A stretch of DNA of 54,732 nt from Candidatus Moraniibacteriota bacterium. GTDB taxonomy: Bacteria; Patescibacteriota; Minisyncoccia; Moranbacterales; GCA-2747515. Position numbers and translations under genes: made by a program. This document shows positions 19,313-28,619 of the stretch, piece after piece; position 1 is the first letter of the stretch, and every line of letters begins with the position of its first letter. Below the pieces are notes generated by a model. It was not told the origin of the DNA and did not search any database. It worked only from the letters and a program-made list of their open reading frames with translations. Location of the stretch: positions 1-54,732 of the forward strand of contig JALVQA010000001.1 of NCBI GenBank assembly GCA_027031495.1. Reading direction: 5' to 3'.

Positions 19313-19851
19313 TATTCTTTTACTATTTGTTTGTTAGCGCTATCCAACATATTTCCTTCTTGCACACTCTCCTGATTATTATCCTTAATAATTGGTGGTG
19401 CAGAAGAAGCATATCTGCCATCCTCATCAAAGATAAGTGTCATTGATGCGTGACGATCATTAGATAACAGGAAATAAATATTTACAATTGTCTTTCGGAC
19501 GACCCCATTTACCATTTTTCTCTGTAAATTTGTAACTTCTATGCGAATATCCGTTACATCACGAGCAATTTCTACCATATCATCAGACTCTGCTGTAGCA
19601 AATTGAAAGAGCTTGCCATATTTATTCGACACCCATTTTTGCTCCCTATAAAACCTTTTTGGATTGCGTGCACATGCTAAGCGCGACAAAAAATCTTCCA
19701 CAAAAGAATCTATGTTAAAATTAATGTCAGCTGTCGGGTTGCGACTATCCACAACCTCTACCGAGACGCCTTGCAACAATTCCTTCTTAGAATCTTGCTG
19801 CTCCTGACATGCGTTAACATCAGCCTGTTGAAGTCCTTTTTCAAAACTCAT
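19312..19851 (-). CDS. Hypothetical protein, likely translationally coupled to dcd
   Basis: 179 aa; stop overlaps the dcd start (TAATG); no recognised domain. Confidence 0.65.
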   Translation of the reverse strand: MSFEKGLQQADVNACQEQQDSKKELLQGVSVEVVDSRNPTADINFNIDSFVEDFLSRLACARNPKRFYREQKWVSNKYGKLFQFATAESDDMVEIARDVTDIRIEVTNLQRKMVNGVVRKTIVNIYFLLSNDRHASMTLIFDEDGRYASSAPPIIKDNNQESVQEGNMLDSANKQIVKE

Positions 19852-19863
19852 AGCATTATTTCT

Positions 19864-20547
19864 TTACTCAATTACAAATACTTTGTCGGTACCGTAGTAG
19901 TCGCGCCAGTGCTCGTTGTAGTACGCGAACATCCGCCCCAGGCGGTCCTGCGGCAACTCTCCCAGTCCAAACTCCGCCATCAGCGCGCGCAACTGTTCGC
20001 GCACTGCGTCCACGTCCTCACCCTCAGGAACAACCCGCTCAAACTCCACCAGGTACCCATACCCGGCATTGCGGTCCAGGCACACGTGCACATCGTCTCC
20101 ACACGTGTACTCCTCGCGCTCGCGCGACCACTTTGCCTGGTACTCCAGCCCCGCTGCCAACACCCGCTCATCCAACTCGTCCAGCGACACGTCCACCGGT
20201 TCCTCAAACTCCATGCGCGCAATGCCGTTTGCACTCGTTGTGTCGTCAATCGCCGCCTTGACCACAAACAGCACCTCATCATCGCGCTGCCGCGTGCGGA
20301 TGCTGTGGTTTCTCCCCTCACGCAAGATCCGCGCAAGTCGCGCACGATGCTCTGGTGCTACGAGCGGTGCAATCTGCTTCTCCAATGCTTCCACATCAAC
20401 CGCACCGGTGAAGTAGTGATTGAGCTGTTTGTTCACACTAACCAAATCCGTACGGTATGCACTATCCAGCAATTTCTTCTTAAATGCATTTGCGCTCCCT
20501 TTGTCTCCCAGTAAACTTTTGATCTCAATTTCGTAGTGGTGTGTCAT
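19864..20547 (-). CDS. CYTH domain protein
   Basis: MTHHYEIEIKSLLGD (ExExK), SIRTRQRDDEVLFVVKAAI, basic/acidic strand pattern. ORF track extends to 20592. Confidence 0.85.
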   Translation of the reverse strand: MTHHYEIEIKSLLGDKGSANAFKKKLLDSAYRTDLVSVNKQLNHYFTGAVDVEALEKQIAPLVAPEHRARLARILREGRNHSIRTRQRDDEVLFVVKAAIDDTTSANGIARMEFEEPVDVSLDELDERVLAAGLEYQAKWSREREEYTCGDDVHVCLDRNAGYGYLVEFERVVPEGEDVDAVREQLRALMAEFGLGELPQDRLGRMFAYYNEHWRDYYGTDKVFVIE

Positions 20548-20633
20548 AACGTAGTATGCTAGCAAATTATGCTCATTGTCAGTATACCACACGCCATGCG
20601 CTCCCCCGGCGCTCCCGAGAGAATATGATGGAA

Positions 20634-20689
20634 AAAGAAAAACCCCGGAGGGTGCAGTGCATATGTTACTACACTACACGCCCCGGGGG
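20634..20689 (-). terminator. Intrinsic terminator of the lipoprotein gene
   Basis: Minus strand CCCCGGGGGCGTGTAGTGTAGTAACATATGCACTGCACCCTCCGGGGTTTTTCTTTTT. Confidence 0.8.
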
Positions 20690-20702
20690 CGAGCATCATG
20701 CT

Positions 20703-21875
20703 CTAAAAGAGAATATCCTTCGGTGACATTCCTCGCCACCAGAAGGTCGTGGCGCCGACCTCATCGTCAGTGTACAGCTTCTCAAAGAACGGCTGTACAC
20801 CAACGCGGATGCCGTCGTGCCACTCGCACGGCGCTGCGATGAGGCCAAATCCCGGCTCACATGCATAAATGGAAATCTCCATTTGCATCGTGAACCGGAT
20901 GCCGGACGCCGGATTGGCCCACTCGGCAAATGGCAGTCCCTGCATCGTCTGCATTGCCTGCCATGAGAGCGGGTTGGTGCCGGCCAGCTTATCAAAGATG
21001 GCAACACCATCTTCGTGCGGCTGGCAGACCTCGCCATAGTCAGTTACCAGGCAGAACGCGTCTACCTGGAACTCATACACGATGAGGTTGTCCGGCACAT
21101 CCAGCGTGTCGCGGTCAATCGCCGCAACTGCCGACCAGTCATCCAATCCATGGACAACAATCTTACCCTGCTTCGCAGCCACGTCCAAGCGCAGCTGTGG
21201 AATTGTGGCATCCATTGCCATGCAGGGGTCCAGCGGTTGCGTTGTCGCCACATCCAGCGGCAACGTAACCTGCTGCTGAAAACCGACAGCAGAATTGGTA
21301 TTCAGGGTGGCGATGACGCCGCCACTCTCCTCATACCTCCGCACATCCACACCGTGCAAGACCGTGGTGTGGATGTCAGATGCTGTCGGCTTCAACAGCG
21401 GGTCTCCAAGTGCGACCGGCGCAAAGCGTACCAGTGCACTAAAGGAGACGTGAGTATCAAAATAGAGCCACGTCTCCGTTGTCAGCGTTACACTCTCCGT
21501 CTCCGGAGAGACTGCGACGCTAACTGTGCACGTCGCATCGGTGATGGACTCATCGCCGGGCCACAGACCGACTGCGTCGGTTATGCCCCAGCCAACGGCG
21601 ATGTTTTCCAATACCTCTTCCTCGTCTATCCCTGGCAGGAGGAACTGACGTGGTTGCTGGCCATCAGCAGTGTTTCCCGCCAGGCGCACCACACGGCGCC
21701 CCCGGCCATCCGGTGTGTATGATTCCACACCGTTTATGCTGGCAGTCGCCGGCGCCGGCGTTGTCGTTGCCGTAGTCATCGCCTCATCCGGCGGCGGCAA
21801 TAGCGTTACACCACCGTCGCCACAGCCGGCCAGGCCGGCGAGAAGGAATGTTAAAGAAAAAAGAAAAAACCGCAT
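20703..21875 (-). CDS. Putative lipoprotein, hypothetical
   Basis: MRFFLFSLTFLLAGLAGCGDGG: signal peptide with lipobox; 390 aa. Confidence 0.75.
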   Translation of the reverse strand: MRFFLFSLTFLLAGLAGCGDGGVTLLPPPDEAMTTATTTPAPATASINGVESYTPDGRGRRVVRLAGNTADGQQPRQFLLPGIDEEEVLENIAVGWGITDAVGLWPGDESITDATCTVSVAVSPETESVTLTTETWLYFDTHVSFSALVRFAPVALGDPLLKPTASDIHTTVLHGVDVRRYEESGGVIATLNTNSAVGFQQQVTLPLDVATTQPLDPCMAMDATIPQLRLDVAAKQGKIVVHGLDDWSAVAAIDRDTLDVPDNLIVYEFQVDAFCLVTDYGEVCQPHEDGVAIFDKLAGTNPLSWQAMQTMQGLPFAEWANPASGIRFTMQMEISIYACEPGFGLIAAPCEWHDGIRVGVQPFFEKLYTDDEVGATTFWWRGMSPKDILF

Positions 21876-22012
21876 CGTTATCCCTCCACGGTTTGGTTAC
21901 CTTGCACAGCACTGACACCCATCTGTGCCAGCACCGCAAGGTACAGTATTTCTAACACACTCCTGATTTATGTCAACCCATGCCCGTGCATTATTTCCTG
22001 AAACGCACTGCA

Positions 22013-22266
22013 TCATCATCGCTCTGAACCTATTTCAGGACCTCATGTTTCTTAGTTGTCACTCTGAGTTTATCTCAGAGTCTCATCTCATGTCTCCGGA
22101 ATCCCGAATCAAGTTCGGGATGACGCTATTTTCCTGTCATCCTGAGTTTACCCGCCTGCCGGCAGGCAGGTCTCAGGACCCCGGTGTTTTTGGGAAAGAC
22201 CCTGAAATGAATTCAGGGTGACAAACTTTCTTGCCTGAGACCCTAAGATAAACTCAGGTGACAACA
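22013..22266. repeat. Cluster of about six dispersed-type palindromic repeats in mixed orientation
   Basis: GTCACTCTGAGTTTATCTCAGAGTCTC (22058), AATCCCGAATCAAGTTCGGGATGAC (inverse, about 22100), GTCATCCTGAGTTTA[...]TCTCAGGACC (22136), AGACCCTGAAATGAATTCAGGGTGAC (22198), TGAGACCCTAAGATAAACTCAGGTGAC (22235). Confidence 0.88.
22151..22170. repeat. GC-rich palindrome nested inside a GTCATCCTGAG repeat
   Basis: CCCGCCTGCCGGCAGGCAGG between CTGAGTTTA and TCTCAGGACC. Confidence 0.85.
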
Positions 22267-22277
22267 TGCTGTGAGAT

Positions 22278-22319
22278 AAAAAAAACGGCGCTGCGGGGTA
22301 TGCGAACCCTGCAACGCCA
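22278..22319 (-). terminator. Intrinsic terminator of nhaD
   Basis: Minus strand GGCGTTGCAGGGTTCGCATACCCCGCAGCGCCGTTTTTTTT. Confidence 0.85.
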
Positions 22320-22337
22320 AGGCTCATCAACCGCGCG

Positions 22338-23735
22338 TCAGAATAGTGCGCGATTGACGAGGAAATGGACCGCGATGCTGGCGACATAGCCGGCAGCGAT
22401 CGCCGGAGTCCACTTGAGATGCCCGAAAAAGGTGTACTTGCCGCGCGCCTGCCCCATCAGCGCAACCCCGGCGGCAGAGCCGATGGAAAGCAGCGACCCA
22501 CCGACACCCGCTGTCAGCGTGACCAGCAGCCACTGGCCGGTGGACATGTCGGGATTCATCGCCAGCACGGCGAACATGACGGGAATATTGTCGACGATGG
22601 CCGACAGCACGCCGACGGCGATGTTGGCGCTGGTCGCGCCCAGGTCGGTGTACATCAGCTCTGACACCATGCTGAGGTAGCCGATGAACCCGAGGCCCCC
22701 GACGCAGAGCACCACGCCGTAGAAGAACAGCAACGTATCCCACTCCGCCCGAGCCACATTGGCGAAAACATCAAACGGCACAATATCACCAGTTTGACCG
22801 TCACCGGCCACTGCACGACGGCTTTCGGTCTGTTTCAGGTAGTATCCAAAAAACTTCAGATACCCCAAACCTGTCAACATGCCGATGACCGGCGGCAGGC
22901 CCAAGACCTGGTGAAATGACACCGCCGTGGCAATCGTCGCCACAAACAGCATCATGATGCGCTTGGCGCCGCGCTTCATATGCACGGTCGCCACGTCATT
23001 GCCGTGCGGGAATGCCTTCGGTACCGCAAACGACATAATCCCGGCCGGGACGAGCCAGTTAACCAGTGCCGGGACAACAAGGGCGAAAAAGCCCCAGAAG
23101 TCCACCAGCCCCTTCTGCCAGACCATCAACGTGGTGATGTCGCCGAAAGGTGAGAACGCGCCCCCGGCATTGGCAGCAACAACGATATTGATGCAGGAGA
23201 GGGTGACAAAACGCGCATTCTCGCCACCGACAGCCAGCACCACCGCACCCATCAAGAGCGCTGTGGTCAGGTTGTCCGCCACCGGTGAGATGACGAATGC
23301 CAGTGCACCGGTTGTCCAGAATAGCGCTCGCAGGCTGAAGCGATGCTGCAGCAGCCACGAGCGCAACGCATCAAATACCCGCCGCTCCTGCATAGCGTTG
23401 ACATATGTCATCGCCGCAAGCAAAAAGAGCATCAGCTCGGCATATTCCAGCAGATTGTGCCGCACCGCCGCTTCGGCGACCTCCGACATGCCGTGCTGCG
23501 TATAGATCCAACCGATCAGCGCCCAGATCACCCCTGCTGCGATAATGACCGGCTTGGACTTGCGCAGGTGCGTAAACTCCTCCGCCATCACTAGTAGATA
23601 GGCGAATGTAAATAGCGCCAGCGCGGTGATACCCACCGTGTGGGTTGTCAGATCGAGCCGTTCGCCCACGCTCTCGCCTGCGAACACCGACTCGGAAAAG
23701 ACAAAGACCAGGAAGAAAGCGATTAGATGTTTCAT
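22338..23735 (-). CDS. nhaD: NhaD-type Na+/H+ antiporter
   Basis: SPVADNLTTALLMGAVVLAVGGENARFVTLSCINIVVAANAGGAFSPFGDITTLMVWQKG; many TM helices. Confidence 0.93.
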   Translation of the reverse strand: MKHLIAFFLVFVFSESVFAGESVGERLDLTTHTVGITALALFTFAYLLVMAEEFTHLRKSKPVIIAAGVIWALIGWIYTQHGMSEVAEAAVRHNLLEYAELMLFLLAAMTYVNAMQERRVFDALRSWLLQHRFSLRALFWTTGALAFVISPVADNLTTALLMGAVVLAVGGENARFVTLSCINIVVAANAGGAFSPFGDITTLMVWQKGLVDFWGFFALVVPALVNWLVPAGIMSFAVPKAFPHGNDVATVHMKRGAKRIMMLFVATIATAVSFHQVLGLPPVIGMLTGLGYLKFFGYYLKQTESRRAVAGDGQTGDIVPFDVFANVARAEWDTLLFFYGVVLCVGGLGFIGYLSMVSELMYTDLGATSANIAVGVLSAIVDNIPVMFAVLAMNPDMSTGQWLLVTLTAGVGGSLLSIGSAAGVALMGQARGKYTFFGHLKWTPAIAAGYVASIAVHFLVNRALF

Positions 23736-23739
23736 TTTT

Positions 23740-23755
23740 CCCCACCTCCATGGGG
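23740..23755 (-). promoter_or_regulatory. Short hairpin presenting the nhaD Shine-Dalgarno sequence in its loop
   Basis: Minus strand CCCCA-TGGAGG-TGGGG then AAAA-ATG. Confidence 0.4.
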
Positions 23756-23881
23756 CTACTCAGTTGTTAAAGACGCTTTCTATACTGTCAAAAATAACAT
23801 ACTCTGTCAAGAGCATGTTGAAATATTACGCAAAACAGCACAAGCTAATCACGGTGGCGCAGTTACAAATACCCGTGATAA

Positions 23882-24253
23882 TTAATTATTTTCTTTTGCG
23901 GTTGTTTTTTGTGTGATGCCTGGTTGCGTGAGAAGCCACAATAACCACAAGATCCCCACTACAGGAATAAAAACTGCAAGTTGCAACCACCCACTTTTGC
24001 CAAGATCATGTAGGCGCCGTGTAGTAATCGCAATAGCCGGTATAGATAAAACTATGCTGCACACGTACAGTAGAGGAATACCAAGAGAAAAGAGTGATAT
24101 TACATCGAGCAAAACTGCTACACCAAGATTTATAAGAATAAAACACCAATACTGCTCTCGTGTTGCGCGTCCCTCAAAGTCATCGTATTTTTTGAGAGCG
24201 TCTATATAATAATCAAGACACTTTTCTATAGATATGTTATTGTTCATACGCAA
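23882..24253 (-). CDS. DUF805 family membrane protein
   Basis: YDDFEGRATREQYWCFILIN...ITTRRLHDLGKSGWLQL. Confidence 0.88.
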   Translation of the reverse strand: MRMNNNISIEKCLDYYIDALKKYDDFEGRATREQYWCFILINLGVAVLLDVISLFSLGIPLLYVCSIVLSIPAIAITTRRLHDLGKSGWLQLAVFIPVVGILWLLWLLTQPGITQKTTAKENN

Positions 24254-24295
24254 TCAACTTTAAATGATGTTTTTCTTATAAGAAGTATAACACAT

Positions 24296-25024
24296 TTATT
24301 TGTGAGATAGCGTGAGGTGAATGTCCGTGAAAAGATGTACATCTCTCATCTCGCGCATGATACGTGCTGGCGTTTGAGCTAAGGTTCCATCTGGGGCCAG
24401 TACGCGACTGAGCGCAGTACGTTTTTGTATACCACACGCATACACAATCGCATGGTTAACTCGCGCGCGCAAGTATGTCATTGTTAGTGTCACGCGCTCA
24501 GGAAATGGGTTTTTTCCTGTTGCATCATAGCCCACAACATCGCGCTGCGGATTATCAAATAACTGTGCAAACATCTGTGGATCCTCTGGAAATGGCATAA
24601 TTCCAGCTGTATGTCCATCCGGCCCTATACCAAGCAACGCAACAACAACACCATCTTTGTGTATGTTATGCCACGTATGGAGTACTTCTTCATAACGACG
24701 CGCCGCATCTGTGCGCGTTGGCGCACTATGTGCAATACTCACAAAATGTGCCCCACTGGCACATGCGTGTTTAGTTAGTATTGCTGTACGAACAGCAATA
24801 TCATTACGATCATCCTTGTCAGCGCGGTAGCGCTCATCCACAACACCGATTGTGACATTTTCCCACACCACGTCTTTTGGTGCGCGTTGCAAAAGCGCCA
24901 GCGCCGATCCGCCGGAAAGCAGTAACAGTATTGCGTGCGTGTGTGACTGCAAAAGTGCGTGATGCAATGCCTCTGCTGCATGCGCCGCTGCTGCTGCCGC
25001 ATCCTGTGCAATGACTGTTTTCAT
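24296..25024 (-). CDS. pgl: 6-phosphogluconolactonase
   Basis: LLLSGGSALALL, IGVVDERYRADKDDRND, VVALLGIGPDGHTAGIMP. Confidence 0.93.
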   Translation of the reverse strand: MKTVIAQDAAAAAAHAAEALHHALLQSHTHAILLLLSGGSALALLQRAPKDVVWENVTIGVVDERYRADKDDRNDIAVRTAILTKHACASGAHFVSIAHSAPTRTDAARRYEEVLHTWHNIHKDGVVVALLGIGPDGHTAGIMPFPEDPQMFAQLFDNPQRDVVGYDATGKNPFPERVTLTMTYLRARVNHAIVYACGIQKRTALSRVLAPDGTLAQTPARIMREMRDVHLFTDIHLTLSHK

Positions 25025-25036
25025 ACACTATTTATA

Positions 25037-25945
25037 TTAGTTTTCTTCATCCGTGCGCGCCACTGGATGCCCGCCGAATTGTCCACGTAAAGCACTGACC
25101 ACTTGCCCCGTATAACTCGGGTGTTTTTGCGATTCTTCACGAAAACGAAGACTATCTTCAATCACTGGCACATCTACGCCAAGTTCTTTCGCCGTCTGCA
25201 CCGTCCAAAGACCCTCACCACTATGACTAACTTTACCACTAATATCTGCAAGATCTTCGCCATATGCGCGAAAAGCATCTTCAAGCCATTGTATCAACCG
25301 CGACTCAATGACACTGCGATGATTATAGACGCGCGCCACTTCCGTCAAAGCAATATTAAACGGTGCCGCTTTCATTACAGCAAATCCTTCAGCGATCGCC
25401 TGCATCATACCGTATTCAATACCATTATGCACCATCTTAACAAAATGCCCTGCGCCCGATGACCCCATATACCCGTATGCATCCGGTGCTGCAATGTCTC
25501 GCAATAGTGACACGTGCTTCTCGTACACATCACGCGACCCACCGATCATCAGACATGCACCTGTGCGCGCACCCTCCGGACCACCGCTGGTACCGACATC
25601 CAACATGAGGATGCCTTGATTAGCAAGGGTTTTTGCACGACGTATCGTTTCCTTATAGTTGCTATTGCCACCGTCAATGACCGTATCACCCGGCACTAAA
25701 TGTGGCATGAGTTCCATAAGCACATCATCAACAACCGTATGCGGCACCATTAACCATACCGTGCGCGTACCCGGTGTGCCCACGAGCACATCGGCGAGTC
25801 GTTCAACAACCATGATCCCTGCCGCCACCGTCCGCGCACGCGCCGTTGCATCAGGATCAAAAGCAACAACTTCATGCCCTTTTTCCATGAGGCGTGTAAC
25901 CATGTTGCGCCCCATTTTTCCTAATCCAATATATCCAAGTGTCAT
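25037..25945 (-). CDS. gnd: 6-phosphogluconate dehydrogenase (decarboxylating), short type
   Basis: LGYIGLGKMGRNMVTRLMEKGHEV, VIDGGNSNYKETIRRAKTL, DVGTSGGPEGA, GSSGAGHFVKMVHNGIEYGMMQAIAEG. Confidence 0.96.
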   Translation of the reverse strand: MTLGYIGLGKMGRNMVTRLMEKGHEVVAFDPDATARARTVAAGIMVVERLADVLVGTPGTRTVWLMVPHTVVDDVLMELMPHLVPGDTVIDGGNSNYKETIRRAKTLANQGILMLDVGTSGGPEGARTGACLMIGGSRDVYEKHVSLLRDIAAPDAYGYMGSSGAGHFVKMVHNGIEYGMMQAIAEGFAVMKAAPFNIALTEVARVYNHRSVIESRLIQWLEDAFRAYGEDLADISGKVSHSGEGLWTVQTAKELGVDVPVIEDSLRFREESQKHPSYTGQVVSALRGQFGGHPVARTDEEN

Positions 25946-25957
25946 CTATTTTATTCT

Positions 25958-27391
25958 TTAATGCTTACGTACATTATGTGTTATAATCTCCTCCGGCGTG
26001 CTACCTGATGCATAAATGTGTAGTGGCAATGCGTGCCACGCCTCTAAGATCGGCGTAACAAATCGCCACGTTGCCATCACTTCTGCTGTAGATGCAAAGA
26101 GTGTCTGATCACCGCGAATGCAATCAAAGAGAACTTTCTCGTATGCATCCGGTTCGCTAATATTATATGTCTCACGATAGTCAAAACTGAATTGTCGTGG
26201 CTCAATGTCGCCGCCAAGACCGGGTCTCTTAGCAAAAAATGTCATGTCAATACCTTCGTGTGGTTGAATGCGAAATGTGATGATGTTCTGATGCCGGTGT
26301 TCTTTATGTGTATGCGCACAGAAACATGGCACAGCTTCTGCAAAAAACACTTTCACTTCCGTATATTTACACGCAAGTGCTTTGCCACTAGTAATAGTAA
26401 TCGGTACACCACGCCATCGTTGGGCGTTTACTTCAAATGTGATACGGAAAAATGTTTCTGTCTGCGAATCCGGTGCAACACCATCTACATTGCGATAGCC
26501 GTCATACTGTGCACGCACAACATTTTCTGTCAGCGGCAGGCGTATCGCCATGCGCTCGAGAATTGCCGTACGTTCACGTCGGATTGCGGCGGCATCCAAC
26601 GTACCAGGATGGTCCATCATAAGCGTCGCAATGGTCTGTAGCATATGATTTTGACCTACGTCACGCAATGCTCCGATGCCGTCATAAAATGCACCGCGCG
26701 TCCCAACGTCAATTTGCTCGGCAAGGGTCATCTCAATACGTTCAATGTAGCGTGCATTCCACGTCGGCTCAAAAAGTGTGTTAGAAAAGCGAAAGGTTAA
26801 TATGTTTTGGATTGTTTCCTTCGCAAGATAGTGATCAATGCGAAAGATTTGTTCTTCACGAAATAGTCGCCCCAACAGCACATCCAGCTCCGCAGCGGTC
26901 GTGATATTGCTTCCAAACGGCTTTTCAATCAACACGCGCGTCCACCCCGTATCTGATGAGCATGGGATGGTCAAACCACTATGTGCAAGATTTATAAGAA
27001 CGCCTTTGTAATGAACTGGTGCAATAGCAAGGTAAAACAACTTGTTTGTGCATTGCCCGATCGTATCATCAATTGCAATAAGACGTTGTGCAATATCGCG
27101 GTACGCGTGCGCATCTGTAAAATCACCACGCTGATAGTGTATACACGACACAAAGGCTTTCGTATCAACATTGTGACCGTGTTTTTCAGCAATGACATCA
27201 TGTACATATGCACGGAATGCTTCATCTGTATATGTAGACCGCCCAATACCAATTATGCGAAATGTTGTTGGTAAAAAACCTTTTTGGTGCAAATCAAAAA
27301 GTGCCGGCAACAACTTCCGTCGCGACAAATCGCCGGTGATACCGAAGATGACGAAGACTGTTGGCGTATTTATGCTTTTAACTTGTATCAT
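25958..27391 (-). CDS. zwf: Glucose-6-phosphate 1-dehydrogenase
   Basis: VFVIFGITGDLSRRKLLPALFDL, RIDHYLAKETIQNILTFRFSN, GKALACKYTEVKVFF. Confidence 0.97.
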   Translation of the reverse strand: MIQVKSINTPTVFVIFGITGDLSRRKLLPALFDLHQKGFLPTTFRIIGIGRSTYTDEAFRAYVHDVIAEKHGHNVDTKAFVSCIHYQRGDFTDAHAYRDIAQRLIAIDDTIGQCTNKLFYLAIAPVHYKGVLINLAHSGLTIPCSSDTGWTRVLIEKPFGSNITTAAELDVLLGRLFREEQIFRIDHYLAKETIQNILTFRFSNTLFEPTWNARYIERIEMTLAEQIDVGTRGAFYDGIGALRDVGQNHMLQTIATLMMDHPGTLDAAAIRRERTAILERMAIRLPLTENVVRAQYDGYRNVDGVAPDSQTETFFRITFEVNAQRWRGVPITITSGKALACKYTEVKVFFAEAVPCFCAHTHKEHRHQNIITFRIQPHEGIDMTFFAKRPGLGGDIEPRQFSFDYRETYNISEPDAYEKVLFDCIRGDQTLFASTAEVMATWRFVTPILEAWHALPLHIYASGSTPEEIITHNVRKH

Positions 27392-27421
27392 AAATCCCTT
27401 TTATTATCGAGTATCGTCGTA

Positions 27422-28609
27422 CTAAAAATAGCGTCTACTCATTTTTCTTTCGCGCTTCTTTTGCGTTTTGCGCATACCTGCACGCACAGGTCCGATTGCT
27501 TCATCCTCATAATCTTCCCATAAACTAAGTACGCGCTCTGCCGCATATTGCTCTGGTGTCTCTGACGCAAAGACAAAATCGGATAATTTTGCTTCTAGCG
27601 CCTTGCGTAGTTTTGCTGGCGTATTAAGATCTTGTGGAATTTGTTTCATTTCTTGTAGCTTATTCACATACTGCTGTGCCACAGCATGACCACTCTGTAA
27701 AGCACGATCTAGATGCAACGCCATATGAAACGCATCAATACCAATCCATCGTACCGCTTCCGCATTAGCAAATGTTGCAGCGTAGCCACTTTCCTGCCAT
27801 TGCGCCAAAAAACGCAGTGCCTTTGCTAATAATTTTGGCTTGACATAATAGTCGCCTCTTCCACGAAAGCGTTCCTTTCTTTCATAATCTGCTATACGCA
27901 CGATATTACGCACTGTATCAAGAAGACATTGTTGTGTTGCAATCACTTTTTTATCCGTACATAGCACTTCATTAACTGTAAAATCACGTGTATCAAAGTA
28001 ATTTTTCTCCAACTCTTCTACACCATAACCATTTCTATAGTCATCCGGCATATACGTGCGCGCAATCTCTGCACGTTCTTCACTATTGCCAACACCTTTC
28101 TCAACAACGATATCAAGGTCTCGTGGTGGCACCGCTTTCAAACCAAGTGCATACATCAACATTGTGCGTGCGGCCCCGCCTTTATACAAATAGCCTGGTG
28201 GTAGCTTCGGCAGCATCGTTTCTGTTCCTTCTGGCAACTCGAGCACCCAAACATGCGTGTGTTGTGTTTCGCGTAGGCGCTCTGCAACATCTTCACCGCA
28301 ATATGTTGCAACTACTCTCAATACATAAGCGGCATCATCGCATCGCTCATCTAGCGCTTTATCAACGGTGCGTACTCGCACATAAGCAGGGTCCTCAAAA
28401 AAATTATAGTATTTTGTATTTTTTTCCTTCTCTTTAATCCAATCTGCATATTGTTCTTCCAGAACGCGTAGACCTTTGCGCAACTCCTCCTGCACAACAG
28501 CATCTGCTTCATATGCTGCCGTCAACCACTCTAAAAGAAGATCTTCATCAATACGTTGTTCTTGTGACGATGTTCTTCGTGTTTCCCTGTGATGAATATA
28601 CTTTTCCAT
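27422..28609 (-). CDS. Nucleotidyltransferase-like protein
   Basis: YLYKGGAARTMLMYALGLKAVPPRDLDIVVEKG resembles the GG...DxD head motif of NTase-fold proteins; 395 aa. Confidence 0.6.
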   Translation of the reverse strand: MEKYIHHRETRRTSSQEQRIDEDLLLEWLTAAYEADAVVQEELRKGLRVLEEQYADWIKEKEKNTKYYNFFEDPAYVRVRTVDKALDERCDDAAYVLRVVATYCGEDVAERLRETQHTHVWVLELPEGTETMLPKLPPGYLYKGGAARTMLMYALGLKAVPPRDLDIVVEKGVGNSEERAEIARTYMPDDYRNGYGVEELEKNYFDTRDFTVNEVLCTDKKVIATQQCLLDTVRNIVRIADYERKERFRGRGDYYVKPKLLAKALRFLAQWQESGYAATFANAEAVRWIGIDAFHMALHLDRALQSGHAVAQQYVNKLQEMKQIPQDLNTPAKLRKALEAKLSDFVFASETPEQYAAERVLSLWEDYEDEAIGPVRAGMRKTQKKRERKMSRRYF

Positions 28610-28619
28610 AAACGATATT

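Noticed and set aside
21970-22221. 83 aa ORF over the repeat cluster
   Set aside because: It reads straight through palindromic repeats with no coding character.
22013-22266. CRISPR array
   Set aside because: Repeats are not identical, are in mixed orientation and lack regular spacers; no cas genes in the window.
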